Shown piece by piece: positions 48,844-58,049 of a stretch of 64,000 nt of DNA. This DNA is from Tenebrio molitor (taxonomy: Eukaryota; Arthropoda; Insecta; Coleoptera; Tenebrionidae), in the NCBI RefSeq assembly GCF_963966145.1, contig NC_091051.1:7068001-7132000 (forward strand). The letters are read 5' to 3'. The notes beneath the pieces were generated by a model. It ran no database searches, was not told where the DNA came from, and saw only the letters and a list, made by a program, of their open reading frames with translations. Position 1 is the first letter of the stretch, and the number at the start of each line of letters is the position of its first letter. Both the position numbers and the translations under genes were made by a program.

Positions 48844-49587
48844 TTAAGTTCCTTTGGAGTGGAGGTCATGAGGTTTGCGCCCCAGACCGTATTTCGTTAT
48901 CAGATATTTCGTTATGTTGATCATAAACATCCAAGACATGATGTATATGGTAGCTGCTAGGATTCTAAAATCCCAGTCGTTTTTCGGTTGGAAAGTAATA
49001 ACGATAAGAAAATACGTCCCCAGGACAATTCGTACTAAGAAGAAAACTATCATAAATGTAATTTCAACTGAAGTGTAGAATACTGACGGGTAATACCCCT
49101 CGCTTCTCAGAAACCACCTGCTTTGCAGCATGGGATTCGAGATCTCCATGCTCCCGAGGGCGCAAGTAGCTTGAGCTCCCGAGTAATGCTTGTGAAGCAT
49201 CCTGTTCAGAGCGAACACGCTGTAGATATGATGGGCGATCATCAGCTTGGAGCCTCTGTCGTAGATGAGCACCCAGCCCAAATCGTGGATGAAGTAGCCC
49301 AGACTGCAAACCATCAGGAACCGTTGGCTGTTGGTCGTCCGCCATTCCGGGTGGTCAAACGGGGTGTCGATCAGAAAGCACTGATTGATCCCGATGAACG
49401 CGGTGATCGCCCCGTGCCAGAAGCTGAGTATGCGGCAGCAATACTCGCGACTCTTCGTCGTCAAAACGGCCCTCAGCAACTGGTAGGTCAGGGCCCAGAT
49501 GACGGTGCTGACGGCGATCGCGAACCAGGAGCAGTATTTCACGTCAATCCGCAGATCGTCCACTTCAGTGGCGTCGGTATCAGACAT
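48844..49587 (-). CDS. TLC-domain protein, TLCD5/TMEM136-like, single exon
   Basis: A protein of 247 residues, encoded without introns from an ATG at 49587 to a TAA at 48844. It matches the TLCD5 (TMEM136) branch of the TRAM-LAG1-CLN8 superfamily: LGYFIHDLGWVLIY (about 96-109), AHHIYS (118-123), and the diagnostic stretch EISNPMLQSRWFLR (148-161). About six membrane helices are predicted from hydrophobicity (roughly 20-41, 52-72, 90-109, 114-130, 175-199, 208-232). Superfamily members act on membrane lipids, but the reaction of this branch is not established. The length matches the family, about 245 residues. The coding sequence is clearly GC-richer than its surroundings. It shares a 124-base head-to-head promoter with the 97-residue gene. 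Confidence 0.92.
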   Translation of the reverse strand: MSDTDATEVDDLRIDVKYCSWFAIAVSTVIWALTYQLLRAVLTTKSREYCCRILSFWHGAITAFIGINQCFLIDTPFDHPEWRTTNSQRFLMVCSLGYFIHDLGWVLIYDRGSKLMIAHHIYSVFALNRMLHKHYSGAQATCALGSMEISNPMLQSRWFLRSEGYYPSVFYTSVEITFMIVFFLVRIVLGTYFLIVITFQPKNDWDFRILAATIYIMSWMFMINITKYLITKYGLGRKPHDLHSKGT

Positions 49588-49711
49588 TTTAAGATTGAAA
49601 CACGGCGAATTTTCGTCTCACATAGTGACATGTTTCGTGACAGGAACGGACAGATCGACAGTATCTGTTAACGACCGATAACAAGTTTTTTTAAACTGAC
49701 GAAAGTTTGAC
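49588..49711. promoter_or_regulatory. Shared head-to-head promoter region
   Basis: Only 124 bases separate the start codon of the TLCD5-like gene (minus) from that of the 97-residue gene (plus), so both promoters and 5' UTRs must lie here or overlap the coding regions. No TATA box is seen. Confidence 0.6.
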
Positions 49712-50005
49712 ATGTCATTAACCAAGATCCCGTCCAGTTCTTCGCTGAAAAAGAAGAAACTGAGAGAGACCATTCACATCTCGCCGGCGTACGACATCGG
49801 GGACCCCGTGCTAGACGACGACATTTTCAACGACTTATCGAAAACTTTGCAACACTATGAACTGACCAAATCTCGCAGCAAAAAAAATAAAGTCTTCGCC
49901 AAGCTGTACAGCATATCGGTGAATTTCTGGGACATCTTGGGCTTGCTAGACATTTGCCCATGTGGAACAATTCACTCCATCAAACCATACATTAGCTACA
50001 ATTAA
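49712..50005 (+). CDS. Small protein of unknown function (97 residues)
   Basis: An ATG-started single-exon frame. The N-terminal 20 residues are rich in Ser and Lys (SSSSLKKKK at 8-16). A conserved-looking middle follows (YDIGDPVLDDDIFNDLSKTL, about 27-46), then a basic stretch (SRSKKNKVF) and a hydrophobic C-terminal part with DICPC and ending in ISYN. There is no signal peptide or membrane helix, and I do not recognise a family. Support for a real gene comes from its position, with a divergent TLCD5-like gene 124 bases upstream. Two AATAAA signals lie 42 and 53 bases after the stop (50047-50052, 50058-50063), just before the convergent ALKBH1-like gene ends at 50103. A short conserved nuclear or structural protein is possible. 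Confidence 0.7.
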   Translation: MSLTKIPSSSSLKKKKLRETIHISPAYDIGDPVLDDDIFNDLSKTLQHYELTKSRSKKNKVFAKLYSISVNFWDILGLLDICPCGTIHSIKPYISYN

Positions 50006-50084
50006 AATCTTGTGTGGTCAGACCACTGGGAAGCACTCTGTATGTGAATAAAATTCCAATAAACAACACAGATAATTAACAAGT

Positions 50085-50090
50085 TTTATT
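50085..50090 (-). terminator. Polyadenylation signal of the ALKBH1-like gene
   Basis: AATAAA on the minus strand, 13 bases after the stop codon. The plus-strand signals of the neighbouring gene are 22 to 38 bases away, so the two 3' ends are packed tail to tail. Confidence 0.7.
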
Positions 50091-50102
50091 TTTAAAGCAC
50101 AT

Positions 50103-51268
50103 TTAGGTTTTCTCTTCAGGATCCCCACAAAGTCTCTTGTGGCCTCTTTTCAGTACTTGTCTTACATTAATATTTATTCGGGAGTTGCTCAAATAATCTG
50201 CAAATGGCTTCCACAATACTTCCTCTTTACAAATATTTACAGCTTCTTTGAATTCCTTGTTGACTAAATTTTCTTCTTCAAAGCAATCCCAAAATCTTGA
50301 ATCCATCTGAAGGATCTTAGGAACTCCATGATAGCACAGTCTTGATTCTTTGCTCATTATCACAATGTCACCGCTACGCAAAAACAGTGCTGATGGTTGC
50401 TCTTCTTTACTTTCACCACCCAATAAAAATACAGCTGTTTGTCCAAAACTAAATCCATCAATTAACTTAACAAAAAAAAGTTGTCTACTTGTTTGTACCT
50501 GAAGGATAACAGAGGAGCCTCCAAATTTTCTTCTGAATGGTCTCTATGCCCTGATAAAGTTGAATCCATGTGATAATAATTAACAATGGCAGCTTCTGCG
50601 TTAAAATAAGAAAATCCAAGTGACTGGGCAATATATTTGCTCAGGTCAGCTAAATCTTGTGGAAAATCCCCTTTATTTTCTTCACTGTATACCTTAAATT
50701 ATTTTATTGTTTTATCAAAATTAAATCAATTTGGTTACTACTTTTGTATCCCAGTCATGGTGATATCCCAAAGTTGCCCACCTAAGCTTATTAATCAAGA
50801 GTTTATCATTGTTGTTGTGACAAACATCCCACCATTCTTTTCCATCAGGTACCAAATTAAAAGAATCTAAATTAGTTTTGTTGGGTTTTTTTGAATAGTC
50901 CTGCAAACAGCGCACTGCCCAGTACCTTTGACCAATGCTAGTAAATGGGTTTTTAATAAAAATTAAACCTAAATACCACAATTAGCAAAAGACTTTTATT
51001 TTTATTTCAAAATTACCAGGATGCCTGACCAGTTCATAAGCTTCCCAAGTTTTATTCGGTTTCAAGCCGTAATTTTTATTTGAACCAGAAATATTTCCTA
51101 CATCAATTTTTTTAATCTGCAACTGAAATGATTACACTCATGTGTTGACAGTTTGCAGTTACTTGCCTGTGACGATATTCTTTCTGTATTATCAAAGTCC
51201 AACACGTCATTTAAATTAGGAGGAGGGTTTTTTGATTTGTAAAACTTAAATAAATCTTTGAACGACAT
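50103..51268 (-). CDS. ALKBH1-like Fe(II)/2-oxoglutarate dioxygenase, complete, 5 exons
   Basis: Nucleic-acid demethylase of the AlkB family, 322 residues. Vertebrate ALKBH1 acts on tRNA and on mitochondrial and nuclear DNA modifications. Exons on the minus strand are 51268-51167, 51116-51017, 50968-50742, 50692-50499 and 50448-50103. The family start FKDLFKFYK is at residues 3-11, and RWATLGYHHDWD precedes the catalytic core. Iron ligands are His192 and Asp194 (GHRDHSE) and His248 (YHGVP). The 2-oxoglutarate-binding arginines are R298 and R304 (RININVRQVL). LLSFSFGQTAVFLLGG (about 204-219) is typical. Intron 1 uses a GC donor (CAG|GCAAGT). Its acceptor may also be at TTTCAG, which would add two residues (Leu-Gln). 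Introns 2-4 are 48 to 50 bases. The gene shares a 268-base promoter region with V-ATPase D. Confidence 0.95.
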
Positions 51269-51536
51269 AAATAAAAATATTTTTATTCGGTAACAGTAAA
51301 GTGAGGTTAGATTACGTCAGCACGATGTCAACAAAGTACATCAGCTGATCACTGTCAAATTAAATATCTAAATTACCGACTACGCGTGCTGATTTTAACA
51401 ACAGTTTGCGGGTTTTTATATATAAATTAGTGCTAATAGAGGGCGTGGAATAAGTTGCATGATTTTGTTGTCATGTGTCTATGTCACCTGGTCAGCTGAC
51501 TTGAACTCGTGAAATACATGGAAATTGTGTTAAAAA
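51269..51536. promoter_or_regulatory. Shared ALKBH1/V-ATPase D promoter region with palindromic E-boxes
   Basis: The 268 bases between two divergent start codons contain TCAGCTGA at 51341-51348 and GTCAGCTGAC at 51491-51500, both perfect palindromes. E-boxes of this type occur in insect core promoters and near lysosomal and V-ATPase genes. That they bind a factor here is an inference. Confidence 0.55.
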
Positions 51537-53197
51537 ATGTCTGCAAAGGATAGGCTGCCAATTTTCCCCTCCAGAGGGTACGTATTTTAGTAAAAACCCA
51601 TATAGATCATCCCTGTATATATTAAAAAAAAAAAAATCAAAATCGAAAAATGTGAGTGACCAACTGTCTTCTTCCAGGGCTCAAATGTTGATGAAAGCCA
51701 GGCTTAAGGGGGCCCAGAAAGGTCACAGTTTGCTAAAAAAGAAAGCCGACGCTTTACAGATGCGGTTCCGTATGATCCTGAACAAAATCATTGAGGTGAG
51801 TTGATTTGATCAGTTGTGACAAACTATTTTATGATTAAATTGTAGACCAAAACCCTCATGGGTGAGGTAATGAAAGAGGCGGCGTTTTCTTTGGCAGAAG
51901 CAAAGTTTGCAACAGGTGACTTCAACCAAGTGGTCCTGCAAAATGTCACAAAGGCTCAAATGAAAATCCGAACAAAAAAAGACAATGTAGCAGGTATACC
52001 CATGAAAACTTTGCTTTTCTACTTTGGTATCATAAAGAGCATTTTGTGAAACTAAAAGTAGTGTCACAATGGAATTTTTTGTGAAACGGTTTTTTTTTTT
52101 TTTTTTTTTTTTAATACGTAATACGTTGGTATTGCTGTAATGGCACGCTGGCCGGCGCCCGGCAGCGAGAATGCATTTAACACATAGCCAAAACATTGTC
52201 ACAGCGCACGCCGGCGCGTGATCAGAAATTGCGGCGGACCCAGATATCAGGTTCAAACGTGCAAAATAATAGTTCTTTTCGATATAAGGACGCTGTCACA
52301 TCATTTTTTAGGTCAGATAAAGTCGGCGTTTTTGTTTTCAATATTTAAAATTCGCGCTTAAACAGTTAGGGGCGGAGCGTGCTTAGGCAATGTGCTAAAT
52401 GCATTCTCGCCGCCCGGCATCTGGCGAACTCCTGTTAACAATTAAAACATTTGACATAAATTTCACAGAAATGCCGCACAAAAGTCCCTAGATTATTTCA
52501 TAATTAGATTTTGGAGTTTTTATGAAATTAATGCGACCAAAGTAGAAAAAATAGTATATTACACTCGTTTTATAAGACACACTGTGACACTCGTTCTGTT
52601 GGAGCACTCCTCACTGCGTTCGTCGTGCCCCAATCAACTCGTATCGTCTTATAAAACTCAGATCATAATATACTATTTGAGGCTCATTGATGACTATTAT
52701 GTTTGTTTATTCCAGGCGTCACATTACCTGTTTTTGAATGTTATCAAGATGGTACAGATACATATGAGCTGGCTGGGTTGGCAAGAGGTGGTCAGCAATT
52801 GGCCAAACTGAAGAAAAATTATCAAAGTGCTGTCAAATTACTAGTAGAGTTGGCCTCACTGCAAACTTCTTTTATTACTTTAGATGAAGTAATCAAAGTA
52901 ACAAACAGAAGAGTAAACGCGATCGAACACGGTAATTTCTAAAAATTCATTTTTCACGTCTGTTTATGTCTTTGTTTTTCAGTCATTATACCCAGGATCG
53001 AAAACACCTTGCACTACATTATTTCCGAACTTGACGAGGTGGAACGTGAAGAATTCTATCGCCTAAAAAAAATTCAAGACAAGAAGAAGATTGCGAGGGC
53101 TAAGGCGGACGCGATAAAAGCAGACAAAAAAGAACAAGACAGGTTGACAGAAGCAGCGAGTTTGTTAGATGAAGGAGACGACGACCTCCTCTTCTAA
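51537..53197 (+). CDS. V-type proton ATPase subunit D, complete, 5 exons
   Basis: Central-stalk subunit of the V1 sector. It transmits rotation from ATP hydrolysis to the proton channel in endosomes, lysosomes and the plasma membrane. 245 residues; exons 51537-51577, 51678-51795, 51846-51993, 52716-52931 and 52983-53197. The protein is collinear with the family from end to end: RLPIFPSRGAQMLMKARLKG at the start, then LMGEVMKEAAFSLAEAKF, KKDNVAG, LARGGQQLAKLKKNY, ASLQTSFITLDE, TNRRVNAIEH and EREEFYRLKKIQ. It ends in an acidic tail, DDDLLF. Both termini form the expected coiled coil. Three introns are 50 to 100 bases, but intron 3 is 722 bases and holds two foldback elements and a long T run. 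No canonical AATAAA follows closely; AATACA is at 53230-53235. Confidence 0.97.
52091..52112 (+). repeat. Poly-T tract in V-ATPase D intron 3
   Basis: An uninterrupted T run of more than 20 bases, about 100 bases inside the intron. Confidence 0.95.
52146..52426. mobile_element. GC-rich foldback element in V-ATPase D intron 3
   Basis: The left arm (52146-52189) and the right arm (52386-52426) are inverted, around the shared text GCGAGAATGCATTTA and the GC-rich ends CCGGCGCCCGG / CCGCCCGGC. The element is much GC-richer than the intron around it and has no coding capacity. Confidence 0.65.
52549..52678. mobile_element. Short foldback element in V-ATPase D intron 3
   Basis: The left arm AAATAGTATATTACACTCGT followed by TTTATAAGAC is inverted at the right end (52649-52678). 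It resembles 17274-17415 at its tips. It ends 37 bases before the exon 4 acceptor. Confidence 0.65.
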
Positions 53198-53766
53198 CTG
53201 ACAAATCTGTACTTTTTTAATGTAAAAAAAATACATTTTCTGTACAAAGTAACGTTATACTTTGCTTCTATTGTAATTGATATTATTTGTTCTTCAGTAT
53301 TCGAGGTAGAATTTCAAATGTCTTCCTTATTGCCGTATTTAAGTGTAAAATTTATTGAACCATTGGTTTAGGGGAGTGTGGTATCAATTTTAGAGCAATA
53401 AGTGAATATTCCATTCCTTTTTAGGTATAAGTAATCTTTTGTCGAATTTAAGTATATGTTGTCCTAAAAATGTATTTTAAGTTGACATCAATACATAGTT
53501 GATAGCACTTCTTTTATTATTATAATCCCTTAGTCCCTAACTGGAGTACGTCCTTCTTTATTTGATAAAATAATTTTGAAGTATTTTATCACAAAAAGAT
53601 TAAACCGTTATTCCAAAAGGAAAAGAAATATCTTGACGTGATGTTTGATTTAAAAAAAATACTTATTTTCCTACACCACGTTAAAATTTTCCAAATTATA
53701 GGTGATACATACTATCTTCTACATTTACTTTTAATTTTAGGATAGTCTAAAAAATATGTAAACTCA
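53198..53766. other. Convergent intergenic stretch, left part
   Basis: AT-rich sequence after V-ATPase D. It contains the variant poly(A) signal noted there and nothing else that could be supported. Confidence 0.4.
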
Positions 53767-53965
53767 GTACAGGTTGCAAAGACACACTTGTCATTTGCAA
53801 CAGCGCTTTTATGGCATTAGTCATTTGAAATTACTTTAAAACTGTACTTATATGGAAAATATTCAACCCAAACTATGATTTTCTGGTCCCTTTGTGCCTT
53901 TATTTGGTTCAGAAATATGAAAAAAATGCTGTTGCAAATGACAAGTGTGTCTTTGCAACCTGTAC
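53767..53965. mobile_element. Foldback element with perfect 37-bp terminal repeats
   Basis: The arms 53768-53804 and 53928-53964 are exact inverted copies. They start TACAGGTTGCAAAGACACAC and end inward with TTTGCAACAGC. The unit is about 199 bases and lies between the convergent V-ATPase D and Pop2 genes. The perfect arms suggest a young or still-moving element. Confidence 0.85.
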
Positions 53966-54700
53966 CAAGTTTAAATGTATAATTTCATAATTTAGGAACT
54001 ATGTTTGGTACTGGTGCACTTTAAGAAACAATACTATGCTAACTTTCGAAGAGGATTGAAATGATTGCAACTGCTATTACTGAAAAACTACCCTAATATT
54101 TGGAAAAATACCCCACCTTTGAATTCAAATAACGCACGTCATGTTAAATGTCAAGCACGCTCCTAGAGATTCAACTTTAAAAAATTAATCACCAAAAATT
54201 ACTAATTTGTAGTAATTTGTTGTGAATAAATATTGAAGTTTAATAATTTCATTGCCGATATTTTGAGATTATTAAATTTGAATCATTTGCAAAATTAACC
54301 ATGTTACCCTTAACAATTGATAGATCATTTTAAGCCAGAAACAATTTCCATTTGGGGTTTTTTTTTCGGTTGGTGCGACTGAGGATTAATTTCTGTAATT
54401 CTGTCAAAAAAATATCCAAGGAAGAATCGGAAGGAATCCCCCACTTTTGTTTGGTTTGCATTTTTTAATAAACTGGGACAGTTAATTCAGAGCGTGTATT
54501 AGTAAATAGTAAAACTGTAAGTAGAAAAATCCTATTTAATTAAGAATAAAAATTAGTACATTCAATATTAAACGGTTGTTTTTCTTACTAATATCGGGGC
54601 AAATTGTTATAAAACAATACAAAGAAAACCAGACGATCTTATTTACACAAATCTGACCAAAATGTAAAATAAAGCACGGAAAATTAAATAAAGCAGAATT
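53966..54700. other. Convergent intergenic stretch, right part
   Basis: AT-rich sequence up to the Pop2 stop codon. A candidate Pop2 3' UTR; no canonical AATAAA is obvious. Confidence 0.4.
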
Positions 54701-55730
54701 TCATGAATTGGTATTTTCTCCGTTGTCTGACGCGTAATTGTTGGAGGTTCCGTTGACAGCAAACGAGGTGCCCAAGCCGTAGAGATGTCCCGAAAATTTC
54801 GAATCATCAATTGTATCCTCGAAAAACATCTCTTTCATCTTAAAGAAAGCCATTCCAGTTAACAACGAATCGGAACCCGCTTGATGTTGTGGGCCTATTC
54901 TCTCCAAATCCAACTGCTCGGCGACTTCCTGCAGCCCCCCTTTCAAGTTTTTACACGATTTCATGAGGTACTGAAAAAATACAAATAAACTCTCCAGGAC
55001 AACTAGTTAACTTTCGCGTACCTTCACGTCATAAATGGCGGGAAAATATAGCTTGAGGAGCTCGAAAAACTCGTTTTCGTCTTGCGGCAGGTGATTATCA
55101 GTTAATAATTTTATCAAATACCCGAAATCATACCCCGAATGAAACGACAACCACTTTATGTTGTCCATGAGGACTATTCCTGATGTCATTAACAGTTCTG
55201 CAAAATCTAGGGGCTCTATGCCTTCATCTTCGTGTTTTTTAAACTGAATGCCCGAATTCGTGAGTAGATCGATACTGTCTTGTGCATACATGTCTTCTCT
55301 AAAATATCAAAAATTTTCTAAATTCAATCACACAGTGTTTGGCACTTACTGCAAATTAAATTTAAAGTTAAACTGCCACGTCGTGTACGAGCCACCTGGT
55401 GTTTTTCCATTGTCGTCGAGGAATGTAAGTCCCAACTGAATGATTCTGAGGAGATCCACGTTACATCTTAACATTTGATATTGGTAATCGGCCGAGCTTT
55501 TAAATTCTCCTATCGGCCGTGCCACCACTCCCGGAAATTCCGTATCCATGGCAACATAATGGTATTTTTGAACAATCTGCAATACTTTTTTGGTGAAGGT
55601 AAAACTGAGCAAAATACACCGTCACCTGTCTTATTGTTCTGAATTCTTCTTCTAAATTATGTGCCCACACATCGCGTATGCCGCATTCTTCGTTACTAGA
55701 ATGATTAATGCCACCTACAGCAGCTGGCAT
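54701..55730 (-). CDS. CCR4-NOT deadenylase subunit Pop2/CAF1 (CNOT7/8-like), complete, 4 exons
   Basis: 3'-5' exoribonuclease that shortens mRNA poly(A) tails in the CCR4-NOT complex. 292 residues; exons on the minus strand 55730-55626, 55576-55350, 55298-55022 and 54970-54701; introns of 49 to 51 bases, all GT-AG. The DEDD active site is intact: D46 and E48 (MDTEFPG), D168 (SGYDFGYL) and D237 (HQAGSDSLLT), with H232 nearby. These sit seven residues later than in human CNOT7 because of a slightly longer N-terminus (MPAAVGGINHSSNEECGIRD). The C-terminal tail after GHLYGLG is short and variable, as in the family. A donor-like GTAAGT at 55780-55775, before the ATG, may mark a tiny 5' UTR intron. 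The OVCA2-like gene follows upstream on the same strand. Confidence 0.97.
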
Positions 55731-56997
55731 CTCACTTCGTGTTTCCGTGTTGGGCTATTGTTACAAAGGTATTGACTTACGATGGAAAGGTTCATGGGGC
55801 CGAGACCCCCAAAATAAAATAAAAGGTACTTCTCCTACGTAAAAATTGTCCCAAATTTGGCTATAAAAACGGCCGCTCCTGTAAAAAATCAACAGCGTCT
55901 AACCTAACTATTTTGCGAAAGAAGATGTGGTTTGATCGAGTCGTATGTTGCAATTCGGATGTTACCTTCAGCCTAAATCAAAAATAAAGTACTTTCGCTA
56001 CTGAATTAAATCACGAAATCTGACAAATTTCATGTCAAGTTGAGTGGAACATGGTATTTCTGACATGTGTCAAACAGTTTTCGAGAAACATTTGATTCCA
56101 ACAAAACAATCGATGACGTTGCTAACGTAGATTGCTGCAATATCGACGTAACGCACCACAAAGGAGTACGTTCAAAATTATATAGTTAAAAATGAGATTA
56201 AAAGAAAATATCGAATAATTACAGTACGCATCTGGCTTTTATTTAACGCTTTTGTTACATTAATTAGTCGCATTACGAAACTCAGTTATTTACTCATTAA
56301 TGGCACTGCAGCAATTTTCACTAATAAATATAATCTGTTTGACTGTTTCAAAATCAAAAATCCACCACCTGTTGAATTATGTTGGCAGAAAAAAAGAAAT
56401 CCCTAGAATAAATTTCATTTTTTTGAGTTGGTCCATGATAGAAAGAAGAATATCGTGGGTTGGCCCAACCTCCCGCCAAAATTTGACATTGAACTGTTGA
56501 GTTTATTTAGGGGGTTGTCTCTTTATTTACCTTTATTTACCTAACACAAAATAATCATTATGTCAATTATGTGCAAAATGTGGTAGCTACCATATCATAC
56601 CTTTTGAGTAAAATAATAAAATGAGAATAAAAAAACAGGATGAACTACGACCAAAACGACTATCAACACTTTTCTTTCAAATACAAAAATTAATTTCACA
56701 ACCAACAATTAGGTATATATTGTTTCCTAATTTTGTCAGTTATTGTATTCCAGTATACACATTCACAAAAAAAGGAAAACAGACTAAAATTATTACATTC
56801 CATATTAATTATGATAGATATTGCATCAAGTCTTGGGAAATTAATTCCTACAAAAAAGACACATGACACTTTTATTTTTACTTCCAATTCATGGTTTGCT
56901 TTACTTTTAACAAGAAAACTTAAACATTTACTTAAAATAAACAATTATGACTATTAAAATAATGAATTGAATATCTTGTGTACCTATATTAATTTCC
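55731..56997. other. Pop2 upstream region and OVCA2 3' flank
   Basis: This holds the presumed Pop2 promoter and 5' UTR, and on the minus strand an AATAAA (56876-56871) 122 bases after the OVCA2 stop. The short plus-strand frames at 56621-56957 have no recognisable product. Confidence 0.4.
56871..56876 (-). terminator. Candidate polyadenylation signal of the OVCA2-like gene
   Basis: AATAAA on the minus strand, 122 bases after the stop codon. Confidence 0.5.
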
Positions 56998-57912
56998 CTA
57001 CTCATATTCATCTTTTTCACTGTTATGTAAATATCTAGCTTTGAGAAAACTTTGATATACAGACTTCTGCTGGGCTGTTGCTGGGAAATAATGTCCACCG
57101 GGATGCTTTAAAATTACTGGTTCAAGAAAAGCTGAACTTAGTTGTTCACTCATTTCTACAACTTTCAAATTATTTTTTTATCACACATACATTTAAAGCT
57201 GTTCACCTGTTGGAATGATTTGATCTGTTTCACCAAATATGTGCAAAGTTGGTAATGTAATAATTTCATTGAAATATTTCATGTGGGGCAAACTGCCAGA
57301 CTTAAATCCTGAGACCATTATTGCAAAGTCAAATTTGCAGTTTAATACTAAAAAATTAACATGATGTAAACATATTGATAATTATTTTTTTATTTATTTT
57401 ACTTACAACCCCGCTGATGTAAATCACATAATAATCCAACAAAACATGCTCCTTGTGAGAAACCTAGAATTCCATCGAATGGTCCTTCTTTTTCAAAGAC
57501 ATCTTCCACAAGTCTTACACTATCTTCAAAACCTATAGCAGGTCCACCTTTTCGTATTCCTCTAAAAGTGTGGTCATCTCTATTAAAAAACCAACCATAC
57601 TGTTCTAAAATTTCAGTGTCCACATTTGACGATGGGTGAATAAATTTTACCTTCATCCTTGCTTTGACCAATATCAATGTTATTGACTTGATTCATGTCA
57701 TCAATTAAAATGACTTTATGTGGCGCGGTGATGTATGTAAACTGTGCCCATTTATGCATCATTTTACGAAATGAACCGGTCTTCTGCTTGAAAGTTTCTG
57801 CGTTTTGCCGATAACCATGTATAGCAAGAATTTTTAATTTAGGTTGCATATTTTCTTGAGTACATTTACAAGTTTTTTTGTTTGTAGTGTTGTTAACATT
57901 TTCCTTCTGCAT
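56998..57912 (-). CDS. OVCA2-like serine hydrolase (FSH family), complete, 4 exons
   Basis: An alpha/beta-hydrolase of the FSH1/OVCA2 family; human OVCA2 cleaves long-chain alkyl esters. Exons on the minus strand are 57912-57651, 57604-57407, 57347-57207 and 57155-56998; introns are 46, 59 and 51 bases. From the first ATG (57912) the protein is 252 residues. The ATG at 57849 would give 231 residues, closer to the human 227, and begins the family-like MQPKLKILAIHGYRQN. The N-terminal extra 21 residues are Asn/Lys-rich and may not be used. The catalytic triad, in long numbering, is Ser137 (GFSQGA), Asp195 (GETDQIIP) and His222 (HPGGHYFP). An EKTG-like KQKTGSFRK segment follows the first strand. 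No signal peptide is seen. Confidence 0.93.
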
Positions 57913-58037
57913 ATTGTAATTTTTTAAATTATTGTTGCTGACAAATTGTTTTTTAAAAAGATTAACCTCTAACCTGTAAAAACAACACTTTTTCAAGTTT
58001 TCAAACGTGATATTTTGCTGATGTTGTGCTGACACTT

Positions 58038-58049
58038 AACCACGTGGTT
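58038..58049. promoter_or_regulatory. 12-bp palindrome with CACGTG E-box upstream of OVCA2
   Basis: AACCACGTGGTT is a perfect palindrome, 126 bases upstream of the first ATG, in the presumed promoter. It is a candidate bHLH-ZIP site; function is inferred. Confidence 0.45.

Noticed and set aside
49123..49671. 182-codon plus-strand frame
   Set aside because: It lies antisense to the well-supported TLCD5-like gene and owes its openness to that gene's GC-rich codons.
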